Assembly: GCA_964036045.1 (NCBI GenBank) | Contig: OZ038395.1 | Location: 4,727,753 to 4,791,752 of the forward strand | Origin: Eutreptiella sp. 'Long Island Sound 2002' | Taxonomy: Eukaryota; Euglenozoa; Euglenophyceae; Eutreptiales; Eutreptiaceae | DNA: 64,000 nt | Direction of reading: 5' to 3' | Shown: in pieces, positions 9,924-21,324 of the stretch | How the letters are laid out: every line of letters starts with the position of its first letter | How positions within the stretch are numbered: the first letter of the stretch is position 1 | The notes under the pieces: generated by a model | Told to the model about the DNA's origin: nothing | Database searches by the model: none | What the model saw: only the letters and a program-made list of their open reading frames with translations | Position numbers and translations under genes: made by a program

Positions 9924-12900
9924 GTCCACTAATCTGAAGTTCCAGCAGGTCGACGACGACGAGGACGACGAGCAGCAGCTGGGCCAGCGTACGCTGTTCT
10001 AGTAAAGTGAGTTCCTTGCTTGAATTTATCAAAAATTTCAAGAAACTTTCAAGTCTTGAAGGTATACTTCCTTGTACCTCAAAAAGAAGCTTCAAATCAA
10101 TTCGAAACTGGAAGGGCGCAGCTCCAGGCGCGCTGAAGCGACGACGAGCCACGCCAGAGGCTGCAGCGGACTTCGAAAAGACGCCTAGAGGCTTTACTTC
10201 AATGAGTTTGGTGAAGATTTTGAAGGATTTTAACTTAACAAGAAGTTTCAAAAATGTGGTGAACTTCTACAACACAAGGCGACTTCCCGGCGCTTCAGCG
10301 ACGACGACAACGACTTCTACGACGACGACGTGCTGCAGGAGCGCTGCAAGCGAGCTTCCAGAGGCTCTCTTGAGGCTCTTTGAGGCCTAGAGCCATTGAT
10401 TGTGTGGCTTTTGTTTGCTACATTTTGCATGCTTGCTGTTTTGCTTCTCAAGGCTTTACTTCTCCTTGCTTACGGTCCCTCTGGTTGACCCTATGTCAAG
10501 GGAAGGGGCAACAGTGACGGTCCGTGACTATAAATCCCCACCCTAGTCACTGTGCACCCTCCTTGGAGCCCAAAAGCTTTGATTTCTTCATGATTTCTTC
10601 CATCTCTTTCATCTATCAAAAGGCCAAAAATGTCGAAAATGGCCTACTTTATTTTATGCATAACTACGCGCCAGTGCGTCGAATCGCGCCAACTACAGCG
10701 CTGTTGTAAAGTAGAGAGCGCTAGCTTTCAAATGCGACTCTCACTTTGTTTCAACTCCTCAAGGGCTTTTTTCTGTGATTTTTTCAGAAAGACCCATGAA
10801 TCACTTTTTGCCCAGCCCTCTAAAACACCCCAAAATGACATTTGGTGTTTTACGCATATCTTCGCGCCACTGCGCTGAAAAAATCTGAACCAAGTATTTT
10901 TCGAAAGTAGACAGTTGTACGCTACTATCCCCCACTTCACTTTCTTGGAATCAATTTTTCTGCTCTTTTTCTCATCCCGATTAAAGTCACCCATAAACCA
11001 CACCCCAAAAACCTTTCAAAAGTGCCTTTTGTGCTTCCTTCATATCTCCCTGAGAAAAAAGGTTTGAGGTTCGACATTATTTTTCTAAACAACATTGAAG
11101 TACGTGCTTTCGAATCCTGAGTCATGTTTATTTTCATAAAATAAGAATGGCTATGGTAAAAATGCAACAAGTTACTACACAAACCACTTGGTCAAAAATC
11201 ATGCAAAATGGTTTTCGAGGTTTAATCATTTCCCTGAGACCATGGTGAGTTCAAACCTGAACCAAGGTGTTGTGTGAACACTGGAGCATGGAGTTTCGAA
11301 AACATATTTACTTTGAATTTCTGTGGTCCAAAATGGATTTTTCCCATGGTGGTTAACTTAGTGCATGAAAGCATGTTTTCAATTTTTGTGTTCATGAATC
11401 TACAAGAAAAAGACCTTTTTCAGAGCTTATGGTGAGTTGGACAATCATCAAAGTTGTTGTGGAAAGGTAATTGCGTCTAGTTTGCAGATATCTAATCATT
11501 GGCTTTTATTGAAAATGGGATGAGCGTGAAAAAGTTCGGTTTCCTTATGCTTTTTCGATGGTTTTTCAGCATGTGTGTCATGTGAGATTCATGTGTCTCC
11601 CCCCAACTTCTATTTCTCTGAGCCTTTAATGAGTTTGGGCAACATCAAATATGTTTCGAAAACCTCAGGACATGCCCTACACAGTGCAGATATTCCTTTT
11701 TTGACATCTCAGCAACATAGTACAGAAAAAAAGCTGCAGAAGCTGGGCATTTTCAAGGAAAAACATGGTTTGCGGTCATTGTTTGCAAAACCATTGGCGA
11801 TTTCTGTGGTCTTCTAACCTTGAATCGTTGTATGATATTGCAGTTTGTGATTGTTTGCATCGGTTTTGATTCATTCTGACTAGGCTTAGCCTAGGTAGAA
11901 AGGTAGATACCTTAGAATTACTTTAGACACGCAATAAATGGTGAAACATTTTGTTGTCTTTTTGGGCCACAAAACAAACTTGGCCACAACCATTAACAGA
12001 CCGTTTGCGACCGCCACATTCACCGTCTAAGCCTTTCCCTTCGACTCCCCAGGCTGAGTGGCTCAGTTCGGCTGGCCCATTGTCATGGGGACAAAGAAGG
12101 CGTGGGGCTTGTTGCCACCAGGGAGTAGGGAGGCGAAAGATGGGTGTGAGCAGAAGGCGGAAGAGAAGACTCAATGCAGGAGCACCCAAGTGAAACATTC
12201 AAAGACCGCATTTGACCAAACCATTGGCATTGACCGCTCTCGGGGTCCTTGTGACCATTCTCCGATGAGAGAGGTTGGTGGTGGTAACTAGTCGCGGAAG
12301 AAGGTTGCAAAACTTACTGACTTACTCTAGCTAACTAGCTAGCTAACTAGCTAGTGTAGGAGGTGCATTGATTTTATAATATTACCCTAATGCTAACGGT
12401 TGCGTAAGCAACTTAATGTCTCTGGTCCTCCCCCTGTAGGGCAGGGTGGTGAGGAGAAGTGCCGCAAGGCGCTGGTACTGTAATAGAGGTAACCATTCCA
12501 ATAGGCGCAGGCCGGAATGTTAGTGTGCAATGCCATATAACTGATTTTCATCTCTTTACCGTACCCCCCGACATCGTTCCATGTAGTTCTGAGCACGGTC
12601 CGTGCCCTCTCATGGGTTGCCGAGACTCTGCATAGATTGCATGACTTCTGGTCACGGTCCGCCACTCATATGTGTGCTGAGACCCTTTCAGGAAGCCTGA
12701 ATTTGTCATGCTATTTCATTTGAGCACCATTGCATTTGGGCTAGGAAGTGATTTGTCCCCATTTCACTCTACCATGCATCTCATCCTTCACTGCATGGCC
12801 GTCAAGGCAAGTGTTTGACTAGTGATGTATTCTACTCTCCATTCGGATTGCATTTCATTCATTTCGTTCAGAAAGGTCACTCATTCATTGCATTTCACTT

Positions 12901-13015
12901 TGCAAATCTTACATTTCATACTTATTGCATTACTTCCTTATTGCAAGGGCTTGCCCATACTGCTCAACATGCAATATGGTCCGTAATTGATCTGCCCTAC
13001 GTAGTTCTATGAGCA
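9924..13015 (+). other. Outer element internal region, left part; noncoding
   Basis: Follows the 5' LTR. The first bases (GTCCACTAATC) do not match a primer-binding site I know. 9950-10390 is rich in GACGAC and CTTC repeats. 10620-10900 holds two diverged copies of a segment about 195 bp apart, each with a GCGCCA(C/G)TGCG word. 12330-12356 is a palindromic CTAGCTAA run. No retroviral domain appears in any frame. Confidence 0.6.
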
Positions 13016-13020
13016 CCTTT

Positions 13021-13817
13021 AGTAAGAAACAGTGCTTTTCCATTGCTTTGAGGCATACTCTAGTTGTATTAGAGATGCACTGAGCATCCATGCATTTTAA
13101 TCTTAGTATTGGTCCCACCAAAACTGGTGATAACACATTTTGACCTATGGAACCAAACACCCAATCAGGATATGGAGTGGACCCCTTAATCCCCTTTCAA
13201 TGTGAAGCAAAACATCTTTTCCTGAGTTGACTGAGCACTGACATACCTAAGGTAGAGCCTATGGATTTATCTATGTTTTTCCATGAATTCTTAGCTATCC
13301 TAGTGGTATGCACCCTAGGGGGCTGGGCACCTCTTTTTGAGAGGTCCTGGGTTCAATTCCTGGTCAGCCTAGCTAAGTAGGAAGATCCCATGTGACATGG
13401 CAGTGACCTCATCGCCACATACCATGCCACCTCAGCACATATGGGACCCAAAATAAAGAGTGCACATCTCCTAAGATGGCACTATGGAGAGAGAGTGATC
13501 CTGAGGCAGTTTTCTAACTCTTTTCCAAAAACATTTCAGCTATCTGTGTGAATATGCATTCATTTGTGACCTGAGTTGCAGTTTCTGTGAATATCCAATC
13601 ATCTTTCACTGTTTACACTGCAGCCCTTCATGCTTTGATCCTGAATCCTCTTCTCTTTGCATACTATTGGCTGGGGCTATCCTGGAGTGACTTGGAGTGG
13701 CTGTATTTCATCAAAACAAAGCTTTTCATCTCCAAAAACAAGCAGCAGGAAACCCTACACCAACAGCAAGCAGCAGGAGAGGCAAAACACAGTGCTGAAA
13801 ACACTATAAACTTTTCT
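13021..13817 (+). repeat. 5' LTR of element 1
   Basis: 797 bp, starts AGTAAGAAAC and ends AAACTTTTCT. No TATA box can be assigned. A tRNA-like segment lies at 13291-13376. Seven substitutions separate it from the right LTR. Confidence 0.9.
13291..13376 (+). other. tRNA-like segment with A and B boxes inside the LTR
   Basis: TATCCTAGTGGT at 13296 resembles a Pol III A box and GGTTCAATTCC at 13350-13360 fits the B-box consensus. TTAGCTA (13291-13297) is complementary to TAGCTAA (13370-13376), and ACCTC/GAGGT (13329-13345) can form an anticodon-like stem with a 7-base loop. About ten extra bases sit between the D-like and anticodon-like arms, so this is not a normal tRNA gene; it may be a tRNA-derived insertion. 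The same segment occurs at 23843-23928 in the right LTR. Confidence 0.35.
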
Positions 13818-13830
13818 GGTAGCAAGAGGC
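13817..13830 (+). other. Primer-binding site, initiator-Met tRNA type
   Basis: TGGTAGCAAGAGGC directly at the LTR junction. The first eight bases are complementary to the 3' end of an initiator-Met tRNA ending CTACCA. Its first T is also the last LTR base. Element 2 has the related GGTAGCAGAG at the same place. Confidence 0.75.
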
Positions 13831-13915
13831 AGCCTGTCTCTGTGCACCGGCAGCGACCCCGCGCCGTACAACCAGTGCTCCGAGCAGGCAAATATAAGCA
13901 GAAGGGCGGATTAAG

Positions 13916-16396
13916 ATGGATCCAGGAAGAGTGGACGCCGACGTGAAGACAGCGCCAGCGCCTGAGGCACCGGCAAGGCCGGCGCCTGGCGCTGTACCTT
14001 CAGCGGAGCCCTTACATGGGCCAGTGGATACGGCGGAGGACTCCCTGGATGGCCTCCAGACGGCCTTCGGGGCCCTGTCCGTCGAGGAGGTGGTGGCGCA
14101 GCGTGCAAAAAGGAAGAGAGAGAGCGAGAAGGATGCTCGAGACGGAGCAGACGAAGGAGAGGAGCAAGGGCAAGACCCGACGGATATCCCTACCTTCGAA
14201 GGCGCACCAAGCGCTTCTGGCCTCCAAGCATCACCCTCTCCCACAACCACCACACTCCCAGCCGCCGCAACATCCACTTCCACAACCAACCCGCCTATGG
14301 CAGAGGGCACAGGCTTTACTGGCATGCCTCACTACCCCGCCTATGGCATGGGCCCACCTACCACTGCGCTCCTTGAGGCAACTACTGCCAGTGAGCCGGT
14401 GGCTTCCAGCTCTGCGCCGCGATGGTATGCGGCTGACCATCCCCATCCACTCCACGCCACTGGAACCTACATGGAAGTTCCTGGGTATGCTCCTGGGTAT
14501 GCACCTGGGTATGCACCCTTGAGTGGGTTGAGGAGAGGACCAGAGTCTCTGGGAGGCAGGAGTAGAGGATCGGGAAGATCCTCCAACAGGTCCCTGACGC
14601 GGTCGGAGATCAACGAGGTGCTCCGAGGAGCCACTTCGAAAATCGTGGGCGACCTCACGCAAGAGATCAGGGAGAAACTGGAGCCCCTGATGATCCCGTC
14701 CCATGCGTCACCTACGACGGTGGGAATGTCACCCCACCGAGTACAGGCTAACCACCTGGCGGCAGGGTTGACAAATACCCTGGGGAGCCTGAGGAGCCGA
14801 CCGATGCCGACTCCTGCAGCAGTACCGAGAAGTCCATTCGTCCCGAGAACGGCCCAGCCGCCCTACAGTCACGTGACGAACTCGACGAGGGCCGAGCTGG
14901 ACCAGCTGGGGCTGACAGCCTTAAGGGCCATGGTGGACGTAGAGCCTTATGGCTCCAGTGATCTAGGCGGCGACCCCTCCGATGACGAGCCGCCGTCGAT
15001 GGACTCTTCTTCGCCCTCAGATGACGAGGACCCCGAGGACCCCAAGGGTAAGAAGAAGAAGAAGAAGAGAAGAAGACCCGACGCCCTGAAGGACGCCGAG
15101 CTCAGGAGGCGAAGGCTATTGCCACCTCCAAGATAGTGGTGAACCTGCCTGAGTTCACAGGCAAGGACCTCAGCGAGTTCGCTGAGAACTTTGGCCGGTT
15201 CCTACGACTGACCGGCCAAACCCACGCGAGTGGGCGAGTGAAGTGCGATCTGCTCCTGCAGTGCTGCAAGACCAAGTACCTGGAGAAGCAGGTCAGGCAG
15301 ATCGTAACTAACTCCGCCACCTTTGCCGATGTGTTGGTTGCCCTGGAGAGGCAGTACCCAACCTACGAGACCGACCTCTCCATTAGGGCCGAGATCCAGA
15401 ACCTGCCCGTGCTGCCCAACAACCCCAAACCTGGCAGGGTCTCCGAGCTGTTGGCTGACCTGGATCACTGGGCTGGACGACTGACGCCCGGTTCCTACAG
15501 CAGCGACGACCTGCTGTTCTGGTTGTGCGCCAAGCTCCCCCGAGAGCTATGAGACGAGTGCCGTTTGACGGCTGAGCGCAAGGCTAGATCCCTCCGCTAC
15601 GAGGATCTATGCGTGCTGCTCCTGGAGATGGCGCTGGAGAAGGAGAGCGACCAGCACCTGAACAACTACCGTCCTGGTGGTGGAGGTTCTGGAGGCAAAG
15701 GGTACCAAGGGTCCCGACCTGGGCAGGGGACTACCCCCAAACACGCCCACGCCCGTTTAATGGAGAACGTGAAGGAGCTATTCTGGTGTGATGCCAGAGA
15801 TGAGCAGGGCCACCTGCAGCACGCCTCTGACTGCGAGCAGCGAGACTGCTTTGTCGTCCAGGGGAAGCAGCAGGAGAAGATCACCGGCGCCAAAGTGAAG
15901 CTGCCGGATCATTACCGCTGCACCATCACGTGTGCATTCTGCGGTAAGCGGAAGCACTACGAGGATGAGTGCTACCATAAGCAACGCCTATCGGCGAAGC
16001 TTAAGGGGGAAGATCCTGGCAAAAGCTCAGGCAAAGGTGGAGGCAAGGCCAAAGGCAACGACTCCGGCAACGGGCAAGTCGAAAGGACGTGGTCAAGGTG
16101 GTCAAGACAAGGGTCAAGGTGGACGAGGAGGAGGCGCTAACCGCCAGCCTGACAACAAGAACAAGGACAAGAACGGAGGCAACCCCAACCCTAATCCAGC
16201 GGGGAACTCCGAGCCCTCTAGAGGGCAGTCTGGACCTACCACTCGCTCACAAACGCAGGCCCAGCAAGAACAAGGAGCCAAGCGTGAGCATGAAGGTGGT
16301 GATGACGGCAACGCTAAGAAGAGGAGCCGTTTCATGAGGATGGCCCGCAAATTGCGGAACAAGGGGTTCGAGGTGACCTGTCCAGCGGAGTTCTGA
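13916..16396 (+). pseudogene. gag: gag of element 1 (capsid and zinc knuckle), frame-disrupted
   Basis: Starts at ATG 13916. The N-terminal 400 residues are Pro/Ser/Ala-rich with a GYAP tandem repeat (about 14480-14520). After a lysine tract (AAG repeats, 15050-15078) the frame moves by one base, best explained by a single-base deletion where the AAG run is interrupted by AG. The capsid-like part (15136 onward, NLPEF start) matches element 2. TGA at 15550-15552 stands where element 2 has Trp in the same block. A CX2CX4HX4C zinc knuckle (CAFCGKRKHYEDEC) is at about 15937-15978. Another shift between about 16000 and 16090 leads into a Gly/Lys/Asn-rich tail ending KKRSRF..MARKL..PAEF at TGA 16394-16396. 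That last stop lies in the pol frame and has a counterpart in element 2, so it may be the natural gag end. Confidence 0.85.
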
Positions 16397-19300
16397 CGGG
16401 GACGCTCTGGTGGCACCCAAGACCTGGTGTTTTGGGTACGTATCCGACTAGGGGGACGTGAATACCTGGGGGTACTGGATACTGGAGCCACAATATCGAT
16501 AGTGGCCAAGAAAATTTTACCTTGTGGGAGCCTGAAGAACACCATGACCACCGCCGCTATACGCATGGGGGATGGACATGTGGTGCACAGCTGCGGGGAC
16601 TGTGAAGTGGAGGTACCTATGGGCTCCAGGACTATCGCCCATCGGTTCTATGTGATGGACACTGATGCCTTGGACTTTGTACTGGGGACTGACTTCTTTG
16701 TGCAGCACACCCAGATACATTCCCTGACGCTGCAAGCGCCCTACCTTCTCTACGTGGACCACGGCAGTGGCAGAGAGTCTGTGCCACTGGAGCAGTCGGA
16801 ACATACCTCGAGTTACCTGAGGCTATCGAAGGAGGAGCCCTCTAACATGATTGCGGCCTCCAAAACTGAGGACTATCAACTATTGGGGGAAGTCCTAGAC
16901 CAAGGTCTGAAGGAGTTGGGTTACTCTCGAGAAGACCTAAGTGTGGAGTTGTTCGCCAGCGACAAGCAGCATGTACTGGGCCTTTACTGCAGCAAGGGGA
17001 AGAACTGCAGCTACAAATTTTACTGGCCCTCTTTCGGGATGGCCTACGGGAACCCCAGGTTCAGTGAACTGGGGAAGGTGCTGACCAAGGTGGCCTTGGA
17101 ACGTTCCCGTATGGTCCTGTGTTCCCCCGATTGGGGAGCCCATGGGGGCAACGAGTACTGGCGAACCCTCCTTGACAAGCTGACTATCAGCTCTGTGCGG
17201 TTACCTGATGAGGCCATCTACGTGCCTCTGGGACGCAAGACACCCATTGGGAAGCCCGGATGGGGGAGTATGCTAAGCGTGGTGGACGGAGGTCTTACCT
17301 CCATTCCCTGGGAGGATCTGGACCCGACTCTGGTCCAGGCCATACAACGTGAAAGCGATGGACTCGCCTTGGGTGACTTGAAGGATCGCCTACGACCTCA
17401 AGATGCTGTTGAAACTACACCCGGAGGAGATGAGTACATCGTGACTGACACCAACGCCCCCAACTCTCCTTGTCATGTACCTGTACCTGATGGAGTCTCT
17501 GAGTGTGGACTATCTGAGCTACCTAGCTCTATCCACTCAGACGACGAAACTGAGCACGACGCCTTCTTCGTGCAGACCGCGGTGGAGGAAGTGGAGAACG
17601 CCGAGTACGTCGCCCCACTAAAACCCCTACTCTCCATGAGGGTGGAAGACCCCGTGGATGAGGAGCTGGACCCTCGATCCAGGCTCAGGGAGTATGTGGA
17701 TTCCAAGAGGAAGTTGGTGGCGAAAAAGCTATGCTACGCGAAGCCTACCCGCAGCTCATGGCCACTGAAGCAAGGACGTATGGGAGACCTATCCCAACTG
17801 AAGGAGGACCTCGAACTGAAGATCACCACCTGGCAAAGGGAGGTAGATCTCAAGCTCATGAAGAGCGTATGGGGTGCCCATGTGAGGACCCCAGAGGAGG
17901 ACGACCTCTCGGAGGAATGTGTATGTGAACCCCCTCGAGCGTGCCTATGTTGCCATCGTCCATCGGAGATGGTTGAGCAAGACCTTCTGTATGCCTACCA
18001 AGGGCTGAAGGACACTACCACGGGCGAAGAGTCGGTGGAGGACCACCTTCCGACGTCTATTCAGGGGGCAAGCAACTTACACTCCGACGAGGACTTGGAG
18101 GACAAGATCAAGATATTGGACCCGCGGGTACAGAAGCTGATAAGGACCTATCTGGAGGTGTTCGGAGAACTACCCCCTCCAGCGTCATGTGACAAGCTGG
18201 TACAGATGGACCTCAAGCTGAAACCTGAGTTCGTGGGTCACAAGATACGGAGGAGACCCTATCCAGCTCCTAAAGAGCAGGCCGACGAGATTGAGCGACA
18301 GATACAGGAGTGTATTGACGCTGGCCTAGTCCTGGAGTACAAGGACGGGGACTACCCCCTACACTGCAGCCCCTGTTTCCTGGTGGCTAAACCTGGGTCT
18401 ACAGCCAAACGGCTGGTAGGGGACTATGGAGAGCTGAACAAGAAGACGCTGAACCACTCAGGGTCCATTCCCAATATGGAGTCTACCCTGGAGAAGATAG
18501 CCTCCTGTCGCTACAAGACCAAGATGGACAAGCGAAGTGGATTCTGGCAAGTGGACCTGACGCCCAACGCGCAGGAACTACTGGCCTTCATCACCCCTCA
18601 GGGGAGGGTATTCAAGTGGAAGGTCATGCCATTCGGCGTGGCTAACGCACCCGCTCTGTTCCAAGAGCTGATGAACAAGATCTTGTCCATCCTACGAAGG
18701 AGACCTAAGGTGCAGGAGCTCATATCCCGTGGGGCCCAGATGGAGGCTCACATCGACGATGTATGCCTCGGGACCAATACCCAGGAGGATCACCTAATCC
18801 TCTTGGGTGAGTTCTTTGCGGTCTGCCAGGAGAACCACACACGACTCAAGCTGGAGAAGTGTGAGTTCATGCAGGAGACCATGCAGTACCTGGGGTTTGA
18901 CGTTGGCTATGGGTGGTGGACCCCAGCGGCCTCTAAGGCCAAACCCCTGATGGATGCCAAGGTACGACACGAAGACCCCAAGAAAGGACTTCATGATGTA
19001 CGCAGTTTCATTGGGGCGTGCAACTTCTATCGCCGCCACATCAAAAACTTCACCTACACCAGCGCTGTACTGACTGACTTGATCAAGAAGAGTACTACTT
19101 GGCGCTGGGGCCCACAAGAGCAACAAGCATTTGACGAGCTCAAAGACAAGGTAGCCAACGCTAGGTGCTTGGGCGTGCCTAGGGCACAAGGGGAGATTAT
19201 CCTGGTGACCGACGCCAGCAATGTGGGCGGTGGTGGAACGTTGTTCCAATGGCAAGCACTAGAGAAGGAGGAGTTCGACTCGGCCATTTCCCAATGGGGG

Positions 19301-21324
19301 ACGGAAGGTCTCAACCGAGATGGAACCCTCAAGCACAGCTACCCTGACGACAAGTGGGTCCTAGTACCTCTGGGCCACTGGAACTGGAAGTGGAACCAGG
19401 CCAGGGGGAACTACTCCACCTATGAGCAGGAATTGCTCGCGGGTATGCTGGTGCTATCCTCACAAGCACGACTGTTGGGGAGTAACCCTGTGGTCTGGCT
19501 ATGCGACCAAGAACCGGTCCGCAGTTTCCAGAAGGGTCCCCCACCTGAGAAGGCCAAGCTACGGCGCTGGTGGACCTACCTCAGTCAACTACGGCTGACG
19601 GTACACCATATCCAGGGAGTGAAGAACGAGTGTGCCGACTACATCAGCCGCAACAACTTCGACGCCCTGATTGGTGCCCGGTCTGAAGCGCTGGCTAAGG
19701 AGGCGTTCAGCCGTATGGACGTACATCTGGACCTGAACATGACCATGATACGCCCCCTGGCTGGACTCCAACAATCGGAGTACCTACAGGAGTTTGGGGA
19801 TATCTACCGGCGCCTGGAGAAACGCCTTGAACCCCTCCTGGTCAACCAAGACCAGTGGAAGCGGGACAAGAGCTACCTCTGGCACGAGGACCGCATCGTG
19901 GTGCCTAGTGACCGAGTCCCAGCGCTGCTGAAGTTGACCCATGAGTCCAGTGGTCATGTGGGTGCTGACCGTACCCTGAGGCTGTTCAAGCAGTGGTTCC
20001 ACACTACGTGGACTGACGACCAACTGCGGAAAACCCTCCAGCCTATCGTGGACAAGTGCCCGTGCAGGTCCTGTAAACCAGGGGATATCAGGGACAGAGG
20101 TCTCTACTCGACCCTGCCCATCCCTCACTGTGCTAACAGTGTGCTATACGTGGACTACACGGAGATGCCGAAGTTCGGGGGCTATGACTTCGCCCTCGTG
20201 GTAACCTGTGGTTTGACCAGGTTTACCAGGGTGTTCCCCTGTACCAAGCACATTACCGGGGAGGAGACTATCAAGATACTCCTGGAGGAGTGGTTTTGTG
20301 TCTATGGGGCGCCCAAGGAGATCAACTCCGATGAGGACGTACGAGTACGCTCAGATACTGGCTGGTACAAGAGGGTCCTGAGATCCCTCAATGTCCAGGT
20401 GTCTACGGGGATTCCCTACTCTCACACGAGCAACCCCCTATGTGAGCGACAGATTCGTGTCCTGAAGGAGAACGTCAGGATATGGTGCAAAACTGAACGC
20501 ACCAGAGACTGGGTGAGACTACTCCCCGTCATATCCTTGATGATGAACTCCGAAGAGAGTTCAGCTACTGGCTACTCGCCACATGAGCTATTCATGGGGC
20601 GGCCGGCGTGGTTCCTACATGCCCCCTATCCAGAGGACACCCATTCTTCTGTGGGTGAATGGGTCCAAGAGCAACAAGCGAAGGTGGACAAGGCCAAGGC
20701 TATGCTCCAGAGAGTGAGGGAGCATCAGTGGAACAAGAAGAACAAGCACCGTGTACCGGCCACCACCAAGAGGGGGACTGGGTGCTGGTGCACCACAGTC
20801 GACTACCCGCCTGGCCACGCTCTACCAGCGATGACCCATACTTCGGGCCGTAAAAGATCCTATCTGTGGATGGACACCGTATCACCGTGCGGTGTTCTCC
20901 CCGTCTAGGGGGGACCCTGGTGTGCGCTGCTCAACACCTGAAGCGCTACCATGATCCTGAAGACCTTTGTGGGGAGGAGTGGGAGCTGAACGACGAGGAA
21001 ATCGCCGCTCTGGACCTACAAGGGGCTGCCAGCCCTATGGAAGTTGAAGGTGAACTCCCCGACATGAACGCCGAGGAGATGGCTAAGGAGGGCTTCTACC
21101 TGGTGAAGTCTGTCCTACGCCACCGCTATCGCCAGGGTTGGCGCTTCCTCACCCTCTGGGAAGGGTTTGGAGTCGAAGAGGCCACCTGGGAGCCTTTCTC
21201 TGCATTTGTTCTACCTGAGGGACGCCTAAACTCAGTTCTGGTTGACTACTTGTCCCAGAACAACCTTGGTGAGTTGCTGAGGCTCGCTGAGACGCTTGCC
21301 TCCAAGACTAAAGCTAGGGACTGA
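16397..21324 (+). pseudogene. pol: pol of element 1: PR, Dam-like, RT, RNase H, IN, chromodomain
   Basis: Open in the gag-tail frame from 16397 (first Met codon 16427, residue 1) to 20908. Aspartic protease DTGA 18-21. Dam-like domain 148-268 with VELFAS (173-178) and NPRF (209-212, degenerate form of NPPF). Acidic linker to about 565. RT about 600-825 with TKMDKRSGFWQVD (698-710) and HIDD (775-778). RNase H with D929, E1000, D1027 and D1071. Integrase HHCC finger with H1172, H1177, C1211/C1213 and C1216, then catalytic D1243, D1302 (or D1304) and E1340. Near 20772-20776 the frame shifts, consistent with loss of one G from a G run. TAA at 20851-20853 stands where element 2 has Tyr. The chromodomain (GFYLVKSVLRHRYRQGW, then EEATWEP) lies at about 21080-21260, marking a chromovirus that would target heterochromatin. 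The long open part suggests recent inactivation. Confidence 0.92.

Noticed and set aside
9699-9932. 77-codon ORF in the outer LTR (and its copy near 27206)
   Set aside because: Lies almost wholly in the LTR, has no family similarity, and the two copies run into unrelated sequence.
15550-20853. A variant genetic code (TGA as Trp, TAG or TAA as Gln or Tyr) to explain in-frame stops in the retroelements
   Set aside because: The stops align to Trp, Gln, Tyr and other residues inconsistently, they occur with frameshifts, and the host genes end properly at TAG (PRMT) and TGA (RPN5, B55) where the families end.
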